Assembly: GCF_013204885.1 (NCBI RefSeq)
Contig: NZ_JABMKX010000024.1
Span: 28,369-92,368, forward strand
Direction of reading: 5' to 3'
Origin: Paenibacillus tritici
GTDB lineage: Bacteria > Bacillota > Bacilli > Paenibacillales > Paenibacillaceae
DNA length: 64,000 nt
This document shows positions 16,352 through 25,268 of the stretch, piece by piece. The notes beneath the pieces were generated by a model. The model saw only the letters and a list, made by a program, of their open reading frames with translations, had not been told where the DNA came from and ran no database searches. Made by a program: the position numbers and the translations under genes. How positions within the stretch are numbered: the stretch's first letter is position 1; the number at the start of each line of letters is the position of its first letter.

Positions 16352-19024
16352 CTATTTCGCTTCGTACCAGTTGCTGCCAAAACTTACCTCCGCCTTCAGC
16401 GGAACGGATAGCTCCAGCGCACCCGCCATTACCTCCGGCAGGAGCAGCTTCATCTGCTCCAGTTCATCCTCCGGCACCTCGAACACCAGCTCATCGTGCA
16501 CCTGCAGCAGCATCCGGCTCTTAAGACCGCGCTCATGCAGCGCCTTGTCCATGTGAACCATGGCCAGCTTAATGATATCGGCAGCCGTTCCCTGAATCGG
16601 CGTATTCATCGCCGTACGTTCAGCGAATGAACGCAGATTGAAGTTCTTCGCATTGATCTCCGGCAGATAACGGCGGCGCTCCAGCAGTGTAGTGACATAC
16701 CCCTGCTTGCGGGCCTCCACGACAATATCATCCATATAACGGCGGACGCCCTTGAACACTTCGAAATATTGTTCGATGAACCGGGACGCTTCCTTGCGCG
16801 GAATATTCAGGTTCTGTGACAGGCCGTAATCGCTGATGCCATACACAATGCCGAAGTTAACCGCCTTGGCGGAGCGGCGCATATTGCTGTCGACACTGTC
16901 CGCTGTGACTCCGAAGACATCCATGGCTGTCTTGGTATGAATGTCCATATCCTCTACAAAAGCATCCTTCATCCGCTCATCACCCGAGATATGCGCCAGC
17001 ACACGCAGCTCGATCTGCGAGTAATCCGCTGCCAGAATCGACCAGCCCGGTTCGGAAGGCACGAACACCTTGCGAATCTTGCGGCCCTCTTCCAGCCGGA
17101 TCGGAATATTCTGCAGGTTCGGGAACTGGCTGCTCAGGCGGCCCGTTGCGGCAATGGTCTGCCGGTAGAAGGTATGCACCTTGCCGGTCTCCGGCGAGAT
17201 TTCCTTCAGCAGGCCTTCCACATAGGTAGATTGCAGCTTGGCAATGGAACGGTATTGCAGAATCAGACGCACGGCGTCATGATAAGGCGCAAGCTTCTCC
17301 AGCACCTCAGCATCGGTTGAATACCCGGTTTTTGTCTTCTTCACCACAGGCAGGCCAAGCTTCACGAACAGGATTTCGCCCAGCTGCTTCGGTGAATTGA
17401 GATTGAACTCCGTACCGCAGATGGAATAGATCTCGGCCACCAGCCTGGCGATCTGAGCTTCGAATTCTTTGCCCAGCTCCAGGAGATCGTCTCTGTTGAC
17501 GGCAATTCCCTGCTTCTCCATATCGGCAAGAATCCGAGAGAGCGGCATCTCCAGATCCTGGAACAGTCCGGTCATTCCCGTCTTGTCCAGCTCCTCCTGC
17601 TGCTTCTGCACGATCCCAAGCACGGTTGCACTCTTGCGGGCGACATGGTTCCCAAGAATCTCAAGCTCCGGTATTCTATATTTAGCCCCTTTGCCAAACA
17701 CATCTTCATCCGGCGACAGGCGGGGCAGGCCGTATTTGCTGGTGAGATCATTCAGGTTCTGGCTCGCTTCCGTCGGGTCCAGCAGATAGGCAGCAAGCTG
17801 AACATCATTCGCCGCTCCGGCAAAAGCAATCCCGTGCCAATGCAGCGCCAGATCGGCACGGTGCAGGTCATACCCGCTCTTCGGCGCCTGTTCGTCGCCG
17901 AGCCAATCCCGCAGCGGCTTCGCTGCGGGACTCTTCAGCAGATCAAACGGCACGAAATAATGCTGCTCCGGCGAAGACAGCCCGAGGCCAATGACCTCCG
18001 CACGGTGCGGATTCTCACCATTCGACTCCACATGCAGCGCAGAGATGTCCGGCAAGGCGGCAAGCAGGCCAGCCAGCCCGGCTTCGTCCACAATCGTGAT
18101 GGTAAGCGTTGCCGCTTCCACCTCTGCGGGATCTGAACCGCTGCTGCCTGCTGCATGGGAATAAGCGCTCAGGGACAGACGTTCGAGCAGGGATTTGAAT
18201 TCCAGCTTGGCAAGGGCCGGACCGGCCGTATCCGTATGGATTCCGCTGAAGACCATATCCTCCCAGGCATGTTCAAGTGGAACCTCCCTATAGATCGTCG
18301 CCAGTTTCTTGCTCATGATGGCGCTGTCTGCGTGCTCCTCCAGCTTCTCCTTCATTTTCCCCTTCAACTCACCGGTTCCAGCCAGTACCCCTTCCACCGA
18401 TCCGAATTGCTGGAGCAGCTTAAGCGCCGTCTTTTCCCCTACTCCCGGAACTCCGGGAATATTGTCGCTGGCATCGCCCATCAGCCCCTTCAGATCAATA
18501 ATCTGCTCCGGGGTGAGATCATATTTGTCCCGGATTTGCTGCGGACCGTACAGCTCCACTTCTGTAACGCCCTTGCGCACCAGGGCCACCGTGGTATGCT
18601 CGGAAGCCAGCTGCAGCATGTCCTTGTCCCCGGACACAATCATGACCTGACGCCCGGCGGCATCGGCCTCCCGGGAGATCGTGCCGATAATGTCATCGGC
18701 CTCATAGCCGCCGATCTCAAACTGCGGAACCCCCAGGCCCTTCAATAATTCCTTCAGCAGCGGGAACTGCTCGGACAGCTCTGGCGGTGTCTTCTGGCGT
18801 CCGCCTTTATAATCTTCATAGCCTTCATGCCGGAAGGTAATCTTCCCGGCGTCGAAGGCAACAATCATATGACTCGGTTTGTATTCGTCGATTAAACGCA
18901 GGAGCATGGTCGTAAATCCGTATACCGCATTCGTCTGCTGGCCCGCCGTATTCGTCAGCGGGGGCATCGCAAAAAACGCCCGGTAAATGATATTATTTCC
19001 ATCAATCAGTATCAGCTTGTCCAC
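16352..19024 (-). CDS. polA: DNA polymerase I
   Basis: 890 residues. The N-terminal 5'-3' exonuclease/flap domain (about 1-290: LIDGNNIIYRAFFAMP, VSGDKDMLQLAS, GLMGDASDNIPGVPGVGEKTA) is followed by a 3'-5' exonuclease-like domain that lacks the catalytic acids (LHVESNG instead of DxE), normal for Bacillales. The C-terminal polymerase domain has motif A (DYSQIELRVLAHISGD), motif B (RRSAKAVNFGIVYG) and motif C (LLQVHDELVFEVP). It removes primers and fills gaps in replication and repair. It precedes mutM on the same strand and is cut off from phoU upstream by a terminator, so it has its own promoter in 19025-19100. Confidence 0.97.
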   Translation of the reverse strand: MDKLILIDGNNIIYRAFFAMPPLTNTAGQQTNAVYGFTTMLLRLIDEYKPSHMIVAFDAGKITFRHEGYEDYKGGRQKTPPELSEQFPLLKELLKGLGVPQFEIGGYEADDIIGTISREADAAGRQVMIVSGDKDMLQLASEHTTVALVRKGVTEVELYGPQQIRDKYDLTPEQIIDLKGLMGDASDNIPGVPGVGEKTALKLLQQFGSVEGVLAGTGELKGKMKEKLEEHADSAIMSKKLATIYREVPLEHAWEDMVFSGIHTDTAGPALAKLEFKSLLERLSLSAYSHAAGSSGSDPAEVEAATLTITIVDEAGLAGLLAALPDISALHVESNGENPHRAEVIGLGLSSPEQHYFVPFDLLKSPAAKPLRDWLGDEQAPKSGYDLHRADLALHWHGIAFAGAANDVQLAAYLLDPTEASQNLNDLTSKYGLPRLSPDEDVFGKGAKYRIPELEILGNHVARKSATVLGIVQKQQEELDKTGMTGLFQDLEMPLSRILADMEKQGIAVNRDDLLELGKEFEAQIARLVAEIYSICGTEFNLNSPKQLGEILFVKLGLPVVKKTKTGYSTDAEVLEKLAPYHDAVRLILQYRSIAKLQSTYVEGLLKEISPETGKVHTFYRQTIAATGRLSSQFPNLQNIPIRLEEGRKIRKVFVPSEPGWSILAADYSQIELRVLAHISGDERMKDAFVEDMDIHTKTAMDVFGVTADSVDSNMRRSAKAVNFGIVYGISDYGLSQNLNIPRKEASRFIEQYFEVFKGVRRYMDDIVVEARKQGYVTTLLERRRYLPEINAKNFNLRSFAERTAMNTPIQGTAADIIKLAMVHMDKALHERGLKSRMLLQVHDELVFEVPEDELEQMKLLLPEVMAGALELSVPLKAEVSFGSNWYEAK

Positions 19025-19101
19025 ACTAGCACCTCGCCTTTGTCTTTCTTACTTCTTATATAGTACCATATGCCCTGCACCAAGTTGAAATCGTGTAGCG
19101 C

Positions 19102-19134
19102 AAAAAAAACAAGCCCCCGGGGAAAAAAGGCTTG
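19102..19134 (-). terminator. Terminator between phoU and polA
   Basis: CAAGCC/GGCTTG stem followed by eight T on the minus strand, 19 bases after the phoU stop. Confidence 0.8.
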
Positions 19135-19152
19135 CTGTCGTAAGCTGTGCTT

Positions 19153-19812
19153 TTATTGATTCAGATCCGGGCGTTTGCCTGTAACAAGATAGACAACGCT
19201 CTCGCCAATATTGGTCGCGTGGTCGGCGATCCGCTCGATATAACGGCCCACCAGGGTCAGCAGCATGGCCTGATTCAGGGACTCCGGCTTCTCAACCATA
19301 TAGGCATACAGTTCATTGATCATCGCACTGTACAACCCGTCTACCTGATCGTCATCCTGCGCCATTTTGTAGGCCAGATCCGTATTCTCGTCCAGATAAG
19401 ACTGAATGGCTTCCGTGGTCATTACAGTTACAAGCTCAGCCATCCGCGGAATATCCACCAGCGGCTTGATCAGCTGCTGCCCTTGGATGCGCATTGTCAC
19501 CTTCGCCACATCCAGTGCCAGATCCCCCATACGCTCAAGGTCACTGGAGATTTTGAAGGCCACAATAATGCGGCGCAGATCCTTCGCTACCGGCTGCTGG
19601 GTAATGATCAGGCGTGAGCCGATCTCCATAATCCGGTCTTCCATGGCATTCAGCCGCAGATCGGCTTTGACAATCTCCTGGGCCCTTACGGTATCCAGAG
19701 TCTGCAGTGCCAATACCGCACCATCCAGGGCATCCGTTACATGCTCGCCCATCTGGTGCAGCAGCGTGCGCAGCTCTTCCAGATCTTTATCGAATTCTTT
19801 TCTGCGAATCAT
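19153..19812 (-). CDS. phoU: Phosphate-signalling regulator PhoU
   Basis: 219 residues from ATG 19812 (MIRRKEFDKDLEELR), the family's usual start; the frame extends 12 codons further upstream, over the ribosome site. It has two homologous three-helix PhoU repeats with the metal-binding E/DxxxD patterns (AVLALQTLDTVRAQEI, DLERMGDLALDVAKV; IERIADHATNIGESVVYL). PhoU links the Pst transporter with PhoR and lowers Pho signalling when phosphate is plentiful. It follows pstB with a 59-base gap and the two share the PHO-box promoter upstream of pstB. The terminator after it isolates the unit from polA. Confidence 0.94.
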   Translation of the reverse strand: MIRRKEFDKDLEELRTLLHQMGEHVTDALDGAVLALQTLDTVRAQEIVKADLRLNAMEDRIMEIGSRLIITQQPVAKDLRRIIVAFKISSDLERMGDLALDVAKVTMRIQGQQLIKPLVDIPRMAELVTVMTTEAIQSYLDENTDLAYKMAQDDDQVDGLYSAMINELYAYMVEKPESLNQAMLLTLVGRYIERIADHATNIGESVVYLVTGKRPDLNQ

Positions 19813-19871
19813 ATGGGTAAACGATCCTCCTCCAAAACATATGGTCATCCAAGCATGAACCTAAGCCTCAC

Positions 19872-20654
19872 TTAGCCGAAACGGCCGGAGATATAATCTT
19901 CTGTGCGGGAGTCCTTCGGGTTCGAGAACAGCAGTTCTGTATCCGCAGCCTCCACAATTACGCCGTTCAGGAAAAATACGGTGCGGCCCGATACGCGTGC
20001 AGCCTGATGCATATTATGCGTGACCATCACAATCGTATACTTATCCCGCAGCTCCTGCACCAGCTCCTCAATCTTCAGTGTGGACACGGGGTCAAGTGCG
20101 GAAGTCGCCTCATCCATCAGCAGAATATCCGGCTGTACTGCAAGGGCTCTGGCAATACAGAGACGCTGCTGCTGGCCGCCGGACAGGCTGAGTGCAGACT
20201 TCTTGAGGAAATCCTTCACTTCCTCCCAGAGCGCGGATTGGCGCAGGCTTTGCTCCACAATGACATCCAGCTCGGCTTTGCCCTTCACCCCATGGAGGCG
20301 CGGACCATAAGCCACATTGTCATAGATCGACTTGGGAAAAGGATTGGGCTGCTGGAACACCATCCCTACCTGCTTGCGCAGACTTTCCACTTCAACCTCG
20401 TCGCTGTAAATATTTTTGCCGCCGATGTTCACTTTGCCTTCAATGCGTGTTCCGGGAATCATGTCGTTCATACGGTTAAGGGTACGCAGCAGGGTGGATT
20501 TCCCGCAGCCGGAAGGGCCGATAAAAGCAGTTACCTGCTTCTCTGGGATTTGCAAATCCACATTCTTCAGTGCGTGAAACGACTCATAGTAGAGATCAAG
20601 CTTCTCTATGTCAATGATGGATTTCATTGGTTTCTGTTGTCTCCTTCTCATCAT
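19872..20654 (-). CDS. pstB: Phosphate ABC transporter ATP-binding protein
   Basis: About 260 residues from ATG 20654; MKSIIDIEKL at 20627 is an alternative. The longest frame begins at 20711, but that lies inside the PHO box, so it is unlikely to be used. Walker A GPSGCGKST, Q-loop VFQQPNPFPKSI, ABC signature LSGGQQQR, Walker B ILLMDEATSALDP and the switch VTHNMHQA are all present, with the PstB-specific FPKSIYDNVAYGPR. It powers high-affinity phosphate uptake through PstC-PstA with the binding protein PstS. No pstS, pstC or pstA is in the window, so this pstB-phoU pair is detached from the membrane subunits, which must be encoded elsewhere. Confidence 0.92.
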   Translation of the reverse strand: MMRRRQQKPMKSIIDIEKLDLYYESFHALKNVDLQIPEKQVTAFIGPSGCGKSTLLRTLNRMNDMIPGTRIEGKVNIGGKNIYSDEVEVESLRKQVGMVFQQPNPFPKSIYDNVAYGPRLHGVKGKAELDVIVEQSLRQSALWEEVKDFLKKSALSLSGGQQQRLCIARALAVQPDILLMDEATSALDPVSTLKIEELVQELRDKYTIVMVTHNMHQAARVSGRTVFFLNGVIVEAADTELLFSNPKDSRTEDYISGRFG

Positions 20655-20680
20655 CTTCGTTCCCCATGATAAGCCTTCAG

Positions 20681-20719
20681 TGTAAATAGAGCTCCAGAGA
20701 ATTGTTAACACAATGTAAA
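20681..20719 (-). promoter_or_regulatory. PHO box (PhoP-binding repeats) upstream of pstB
   Basis: On the minus strand TTTACA (20714-20719), TTAACA (20703-20708) and TTTACA (20681-20686) sit in an 11-bp register with one degenerate position between the last two. This is the TT(A/C/T)ACA-N5 tandem pattern bound by phosphorylated PhoP in Bacillus. It is 27 bases or more upstream of the chosen pstB start. Confidence 0.8.
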
Positions 20720-20773
20720 ATCAAAGCGTGACCAGAAGGATCAATTATCTTGTGATGCTTATATATTATCTTT

Positions 20774-21502
20774 TTAAGTGACCGGTGTTCTCTTCTTGTT
20801 CACAACCAGCTTATATCCTACGCCGCGAATGGAATCAATATGCACGGATTCAGGATCAAGCTCAAGCTTCTTACGCAGCGAGCTGACATGCACATCTACG
20901 GTACGCTGCCCCCCGATATAGTCAAAGCCCCAGACTGCATTCATCAGATCATCCCGCGTCAGGACTACGCCCGGCTTCCGGGCCAGATACAGCAGCACTT
21001 CAAATTCCTTGGGACGTAGATTGATGCTCTGTCCGCCCAGGGAGACCTCATAACGCTCGGGGTAGATCTCGAGTTGTCCGAGAATAATCGTCGATGAAGA
21101 CACGGCCGTCTCCGGCGGGGCTTCCTCGGCAATGCCGGAGATCCGCCGCAGCACGGCGCTGACACGGGCCAGCAGCTCCGATACGCCAAATGGCTTGGTA
21201 ATATAGTCATCGGCCCCGGATTTCAGTCCCCGCACGACATCCTCTTCGGCATTCTTGGCCGTCAGTACAATGACCGGTGTCCGTATGCCTTGTCCGCGCA
21301 ATTTATCCAGAATGTCAATGCCGTTCATGCCGGGCAGCATAAGATCCAGTACGATCAGGTCAAAAGGTTCTCTAGTCGCACGGTCGTATCCTGCCGTTCC
21401 ATGATCCTCCACCGTCACTTCATAGCCTTCCTGTGTCAGGTTATACGACAGCAGCCGGGCCAGTGTCGGTTCGTCTTCAATGACAAGCAATCGTTGTGCC
21501 AT
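20774..21502 (-). CDS. phoP: Phosphate response regulator PhoP
   Basis: 242 residues. The receiver domain (about 4-117) has the acidic pair E10/D11-E region, phospho-acceptor D53 in LIVLDLMLPG, and the conserved Lys in ADDYITKPF. The C-terminal OmpR/PhoB winged helix (about 140-235) contains INLRPKEFEVLLYLARKPG and HIDSIRGVGYKLV. PhoP~P activates Pst, phosphatase and teichuronic acid genes under phosphate limitation. Here phoP stands downstream of phoR with a 119-base gap holding its own PHO box, instead of upstream as in B. subtilis. The function is assigned by the context of phoR, pstB, phoU and the PHO boxes. Confidence 0.93.
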   Translation of the reverse strand: MAQRLLVIEDEPTLARLLSYNLTQEGYEVTVEDHGTAGYDRATREPFDLIVLDLMLPGMNGIDILDKLRGQGIRTPVIVLTAKNAEEDVVRGLKSGADDYITKPFGVSELLARVSAVLRRISGIAEEAPPETAVSSSTIILGQLEIYPERYEVSLGGQSINLRPKEFEVLLYLARKPGVVLTRDDLMNAVWGFDYIGGQRTVDVHVSSLRKKLELDPESVHIDSIRGVGYKLVVNKKRTPVT

Positions 21503-21570
21503 AGGTTCCCCCGTCTTTTCATAGGTTATTAATTTACAAAACTACACATATGCACATCATAGCACCACAA

Positions 21571-21587
21571 TGTTAACTTAGTGTAAA
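21571..21587 (-). promoter_or_regulatory. PHO box upstream of phoP
   Basis: TTTACA-CTAAG-TTAACA on the minus strand, a consensus pair with 5-bp spacing, 69 bases upstream of the phoP start. It suggests autoregulation of phoP by PhoP~P. Confidence 0.8.
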
Positions 21588-21621
21588 AATACGAATTAAA
21601 TTAAGCTGATCCCTATCATCC

Positions 21622-23415
21622 CTATTGATGATCTTCCTGCAATAGCGGCAGTTCCAGGATAAACGAGCTGCCGATGCCAAGATCGCTCTCTACATTAATG
21701 GAGCCGCGGTGCAGCTCTACCAGATGCTTGACAATGGATAACCCGAGACCGGTTCCGCCGGAGCTTCTGGAGCGGGCTTTGTCCACCCGGTAAAAGCGTT
21801 CAAAGATCCGCGGCAGATCCTTGCGCGGAATTCCCATCCCCGTATCACTGACGGTAAAGCGTACGCTCTCTGTTCCATCCGCCTTCTGAATGTTCATGGC
21901 GGTGACTCTTACATTCCCGCCGTCCTGGGTATAGTTGATTGCATTGGAGAGCAGATTCATGAAGATCTGGCGCAGCTTGTCCTCATCTCCCTCAATGAAC
22001 AGCTCGGCTGGCACATCAGAGCTGAGTGTAATTTTCTTCTTCTCCGCTACCTTACTAAGTGTCTCCAGGACAGAATCGAAGAATTCGATGAGATGGACCG
22101 GAGAGCATTCCAGTTGAACGCGTTTGGATTCGATTTTGGACAGCTCCAGGATGTCGCCGATCAGGCGGTTCAGCCGTTCATTCTCGTCGTATATGATCTG
22201 CAGGAACGACCGCGCTGTCTTCTCATCCGTAACCCCCCCGCCCAGCAGGGTCTCGGCGAAGCCTTTTACGGCAGCGACAGGGGTCTTCAGCTCGTGGGAG
22301 ACATTGGCGACGAATTCGCTGCGCATTTTCTCCAGACGGCGGATCTCCGTAACCTCCTGCAACAGGAACAGCATTCCCCGGGAGCAGCCGTCCTGTATCA
22401 TCGGCACCCCGTCCACACGTACAATCCGCTCCACCGGGTTATAGATGCTGCGCTCCTCATGAATGGGCTCGCCTGCGGATACCCCGTCATCAATCAGCCG
22501 GGTAAGCTCATAATGATGCTTGATCTCCTTATAAGAATGCCCGGTCATCTCGCTGTGCTTCACATCGAGCAAGCGTTCGGCCGCCCGGTTAAGCAAGGCG
22601 ATCTCCCCTTCTGCGTTGATCATCACAATTCCGCCGGTCATGTTATCAAGTACGCTCTGCAAAAGGTCCTCATTATCGCGGATCGTCTTGAGCTGGGCTT
22701 GCAGGCTGTCGGCCATCGCGTTGATTGCCGTTGCCAGCTGGCCGATCTCATCCTTGCGCTTCATAGGCACGCGGGCGTCATAGTCCAAATCGGTAATCCG
22801 CCGGGCCACTCTGGTGATCTGCTCCAGCGGTGAAGTCATACTGGAGGCTACCTTGTAGCTCACCAGGGTGGCCGCGATAAAGAGCAGCACAAGTCCCCCT
22901 GCCATGATCATCCACGCCCGGTTCAACCCTTCCGATACCGTATCCAGACCCATGGACAGCCGAATATATCCGTCGAACCCCTGATCAGACACGACCGCAC
23001 CGGCAACATACAGCATCTCGCGGTCCAGCGTATCGCTGTAGCGGATCGCATGGCCTATCCCTTCCTTCGCGGCAAGCAGCTCCTCTTCACGGGTGGAATG
23101 ATTGTCCATATCCAGCGGATTTTTCTCCGAGTCGCCAATCACCCGGCCCTGCTTGGTAATGAAGGTGATCCGTGATCCGGTCAATGAAGAGATCTTCTCT
23201 GCCTGTTCGGTATAGTAATTCAAGGCGTCCGGACTGTTGGTGTTGAGGAATGAAAAGGTGCCGGAGAGCAGCTTTATTTCCCGGGACATGTTCTCTTCCA
23301 GTACGGAAATATGTGAATCCTTGAACAACTGAGCCATGGTTATTCCGGCCCCGGTCATTGATATCCCTATCAAAGCCATAAGTATGATGGTAAGTCGAAT
23401 GCGGAATGGTTTCAT
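21622..23415 (-). CDS. phoR: Phosphate sensor histidine kinase PhoR
   Basis: 597 residues. Order of parts: membrane helix 1 (about 8-28), extracytoplasmic sensor domain (30-165), membrane helix 2 (168-188), HAMP (about 190-242), PAS domain (about 250-360), HisKA with phospho-acceptor H374 in NVSHELKTPVAAVKGF, and HATPase_c with the N box (IFMNLLSNAINY), G1 (VSDTGMGIP) and G2 (GGTGLGLSIVKHL). It phosphorylates PhoP in phosphate starvation and is restrained by the Pst-PhoU complex. It has its own PHO box about 85 bases upstream. Placed upstream of phoP, the reverse of the B. subtilis order. Confidence 0.93.
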   Translation of the reverse strand: MKPFRIRLTIILMALIGISMTGAGITMAQLFKDSHISVLEENMSREIKLLSGTFSFLNTNSPDALNYYTEQAEKISSLTGSRITFITKQGRVIGDSEKNPLDMDNHSTREEELLAAKEGIGHAIRYSDTLDREMLYVAGAVVSDQGFDGYIRLSMGLDTVSEGLNRAWMIMAGGLVLLFIAATLVSYKVASSMTSPLEQITRVARRITDLDYDARVPMKRKDEIGQLATAINAMADSLQAQLKTIRDNEDLLQSVLDNMTGGIVMINAEGEIALLNRAAERLLDVKHSEMTGHSYKEIKHHYELTRLIDDGVSAGEPIHEERSIYNPVERIVRVDGVPMIQDGCSRGMLFLLQEVTEIRRLEKMRSEFVANVSHELKTPVAAVKGFAETLLGGGVTDEKTARSFLQIIYDENERLNRLIGDILELSKIESKRVQLECSPVHLIEFFDSVLETLSKVAEKKKITLSSDVPAELFIEGDEDKLRQIFMNLLSNAINYTQDGGNVRVTAMNIQKADGTESVRFTVSDTGMGIPRKDLPRIFERFYRVDKARSRSSGGTGLGLSIVKHLVELHRGSINVESDLGIGSSFILELPLLQEDHQ

Positions 23416-23498
23416 CAGCAGTAGTCCTCTTCCTTGTCATTATGTCCTTGAGAACACTCTACCTTCATTCTCGTCAAAATACCAGTTCCGGCGGTGAT

Positions 23499-23537
23499 TA
23501 TCAACGGAGTGTAAAATGGGGTGCATGAGCTTGTTAA
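23499..23537 (-). promoter_or_regulatory. PHO box array upstream of phoR
   Basis: On the minus strand TTAACA (23532-23537), ATGCAC, TTTACA (23510-23515) and TTGATA (23499-23504) fall at exact 11-bp steps; two match the PHO consensus fully and one partly. It suggests that phoR is also under PhoP control. Confidence 0.7.
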
Positions 23538-23577
23538 GCTAGGTGGGATACAGAGCACGCAGGAGAAATCAAGAATT

Positions 23578-23624
23578 ACGCACGAAAGCACGCGGCCCGA
23601 TGAGGGTGACGCGTGCTTTGTGTG
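23578..23624 (-). terminator. Strong hairpin after the GH43 gene
   Basis: AGCACACAAAGCACGCG pairs with CGCGTGCTTTCGTGCG around a 15-base loop, beginning at the GH43 stop. Only a weak T run follows, but stem length makes it a likely terminator of the sugar operon. Confidence 0.65.
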
Positions 23625-25226
23625 CTAATTATTTAATTTAAGTGTCTGGACCCCGAACCGCCCGAACTCGGCATAACCGTGCTCCGCTGCTGCGTTAGCC
23701 GGACCGCAACCTAGCGCGAACAGGCCGAATTTGGCACCTACCCAGGCTCCTTCGCCTTCCTTCAGTTGGAAAGGAGAGCCTATCTCTGTGTAACTTTCTC
23801 CGTCAAGGCTGTACGCCAGACGGCATTCTGCTTCTTCCGAGACCGTAAGCTGAAGATATACAGCATCCGAGTCCAGCTTCACAAAATCATCCGTGAACAC
23901 ACACTCCTGCTCCACTTCTTCCTCCGGGCTTGCCGGCAGGCTCTCGAACCGGCCTAGGCATAGGCCGCCATCCTCACCGGGGAACAGGCTTACATGTACC
24001 GCCTTATGCCCCAGCACTACCAGGCCTGCGCGTTCAGACCTGGCGCTGAACTGCGGTGTAATCTGCACCCGGGCCGTGAAGGCAGGCGCGGCGAATTTCT
24101 GCATCAGGAGCTGCGGCGCATCATATAACCGCTGCGTGTCCAGCGGTGCGCAGCGGAGCCGGAGTCCCGGACCCGGGTGGCTGGAGACCATCCAGCCGTC
24201 CTGCGGATTGGCCTGCCACTGCCATTGCAGCCCCGGACGCCCGTCCGCGAAATCATCGGAGGTCTGGGGAGCCGCCGGCAGAGCTGTCCCTGTGCCGGAA
24301 GACTCCGACTTGCACCATTCGGATACCGGATTCCCGGTCAGAGTTCCTGCTGCGGCCTGCCCCATTACCGGCCAGCCGTCAATCCATTCTACGGGCTGCA
24401 GATGGACAATCCGCCCGTAAGCCCCCTTGTCCTGGAAATGCAGGAACCAGCTTTCTCCTTCCAGCGTCTCTACCCAGCCGCCCTGATGAGGGCCATTCAC
24501 CAGGGTATTCCCTTGTTCAAGCACAATCTGCTCCTCGTATGGGCCATAAATGGACTTGGAGCGGAAGGCAGCCTGCCAGCCTGTGGACACACCGCCCGCA
24601 GGGGCAAGAATGTAATACCATCCTTCCCTCTTGTACATTTTGGGACCTTCCAGGGTCGGATGATTGATCGTTCCGTCAATAATCAGCCGGCCTTCATCCA
24701 GCAGCTCCCTGCCGTCCGGGGTCATCCTGCACACATGCAGAATATGCTTGATTCCGCTGCGGCTCTTCGCGAAGGCGTGGACCAGGTAAGCCTGTCCGTC
24801 CTCGTCCCAGAAGGGGCAAGGGTCAATCCAGCCTTTGGCCGCTTTGACCAGATGGGGTGCAGACCACTTCCCGAGCGGGTCCCCGGCCTGCGTCATGAAG
24901 ATTCCTTCATCCGGCGTACCGAAGAAGATCCAGAACTTCCCGTCATGATGGCGCAGGCTGGGTGCCCATACACCTTTGCCGTGCTGAACCTGGTCATACC
25001 CCGGCAGGTCCAGCCTGTCCAGCGCGTGATTGACAATCGTCCAGTTCACCAGGTCACGGGAATGCAGAATCGGCAGTCCAGGCATGTGGTTGAAGCTCGA
25101 CGCGGTCATATAATAATCATCCCCGGCCCGGATCACATCCGGGTCAGAATAATCTGCATACAGCACCGGGTTGCGGTACCGGCCATTGCCAAGGTCGGAT
25201 ACCCAGGGCGCATTGATTGTCTCCAT
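23625..25226 (-). CDS. GH43 family glycosidase (xylan/arabinan oligosaccharides)
   Basis: 533 residues, no signal peptide, so intracellular. The five-bladed propeller of family GH43 occupies about 15-310: the catalytic base is in YADYSDPDVIR, the pKa-modulating Asp in WIDPCPFWDEDG, and the general-acid Glu in TLEGPKMYKREG. A C-terminal beta-sandwich (about 325-530, GH43_C2/XynB-type) completes it, typical of beta-xylosidases and alpha-arabinofuranosidases. It would hydrolyse short oligosaccharides imported by the ABC transporter encoded just upstream. AAGGAG lies 7 bases before ATG 25226. The exact substrate cannot be fixed from sequence. Confidence 0.9.
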   Translation of the reverse strand: METINAPWVSDLGNGRYRNPVLYADYSDPDVIRAGDDYYMTASSFNHMPGLPILHSRDLVNWTIVNHALDRLDLPGYDQVQHGKGVWAPSLRHHDGKFWIFFGTPDEGIFMTQAGDPLGKWSAPHLVKAAKGWIDPCPFWDEDGQAYLVHAFAKSRSGIKHILHVCRMTPDGRELLDEGRLIIDGTINHPTLEGPKMYKREGWYYILAPAGGVSTGWQAAFRSKSIYGPYEEQIVLEQGNTLVNGPHQGGWVETLEGESWFLHFQDKGAYGRIVHLQPVEWIDGWPVMGQAAAGTLTGNPVSEWCKSESSGTGTALPAAPQTSDDFADGRPGLQWQWQANPQDGWMVSSHPGPGLRLRCAPLDTQRLYDAPQLLMQKFAAPAFTARVQITPQFSARSERAGLVVLGHKAVHVSLFPGEDGGLCLGRFESLPASPEEEVEQECVFTDDFVKLDSDAVYLQLTVSEEAECRLAYSLDGESYTEIGSPFQLKEGEGAWVGAKFGLFALGCGPANAAAEHGYAEFGRFGVQTLKLNN

Positions 25227-25268
25227 TGAATAACTCCTTCAGCGCCGGACGCCTACCGCCCGGGCAGT

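Noticed and set aside
24177..25229. 350-residue plus-strand frame opposite the GH43 gene
   Set aside because: It is antisense to a gene with clear GH43 catalytic motifs and ribosome site.
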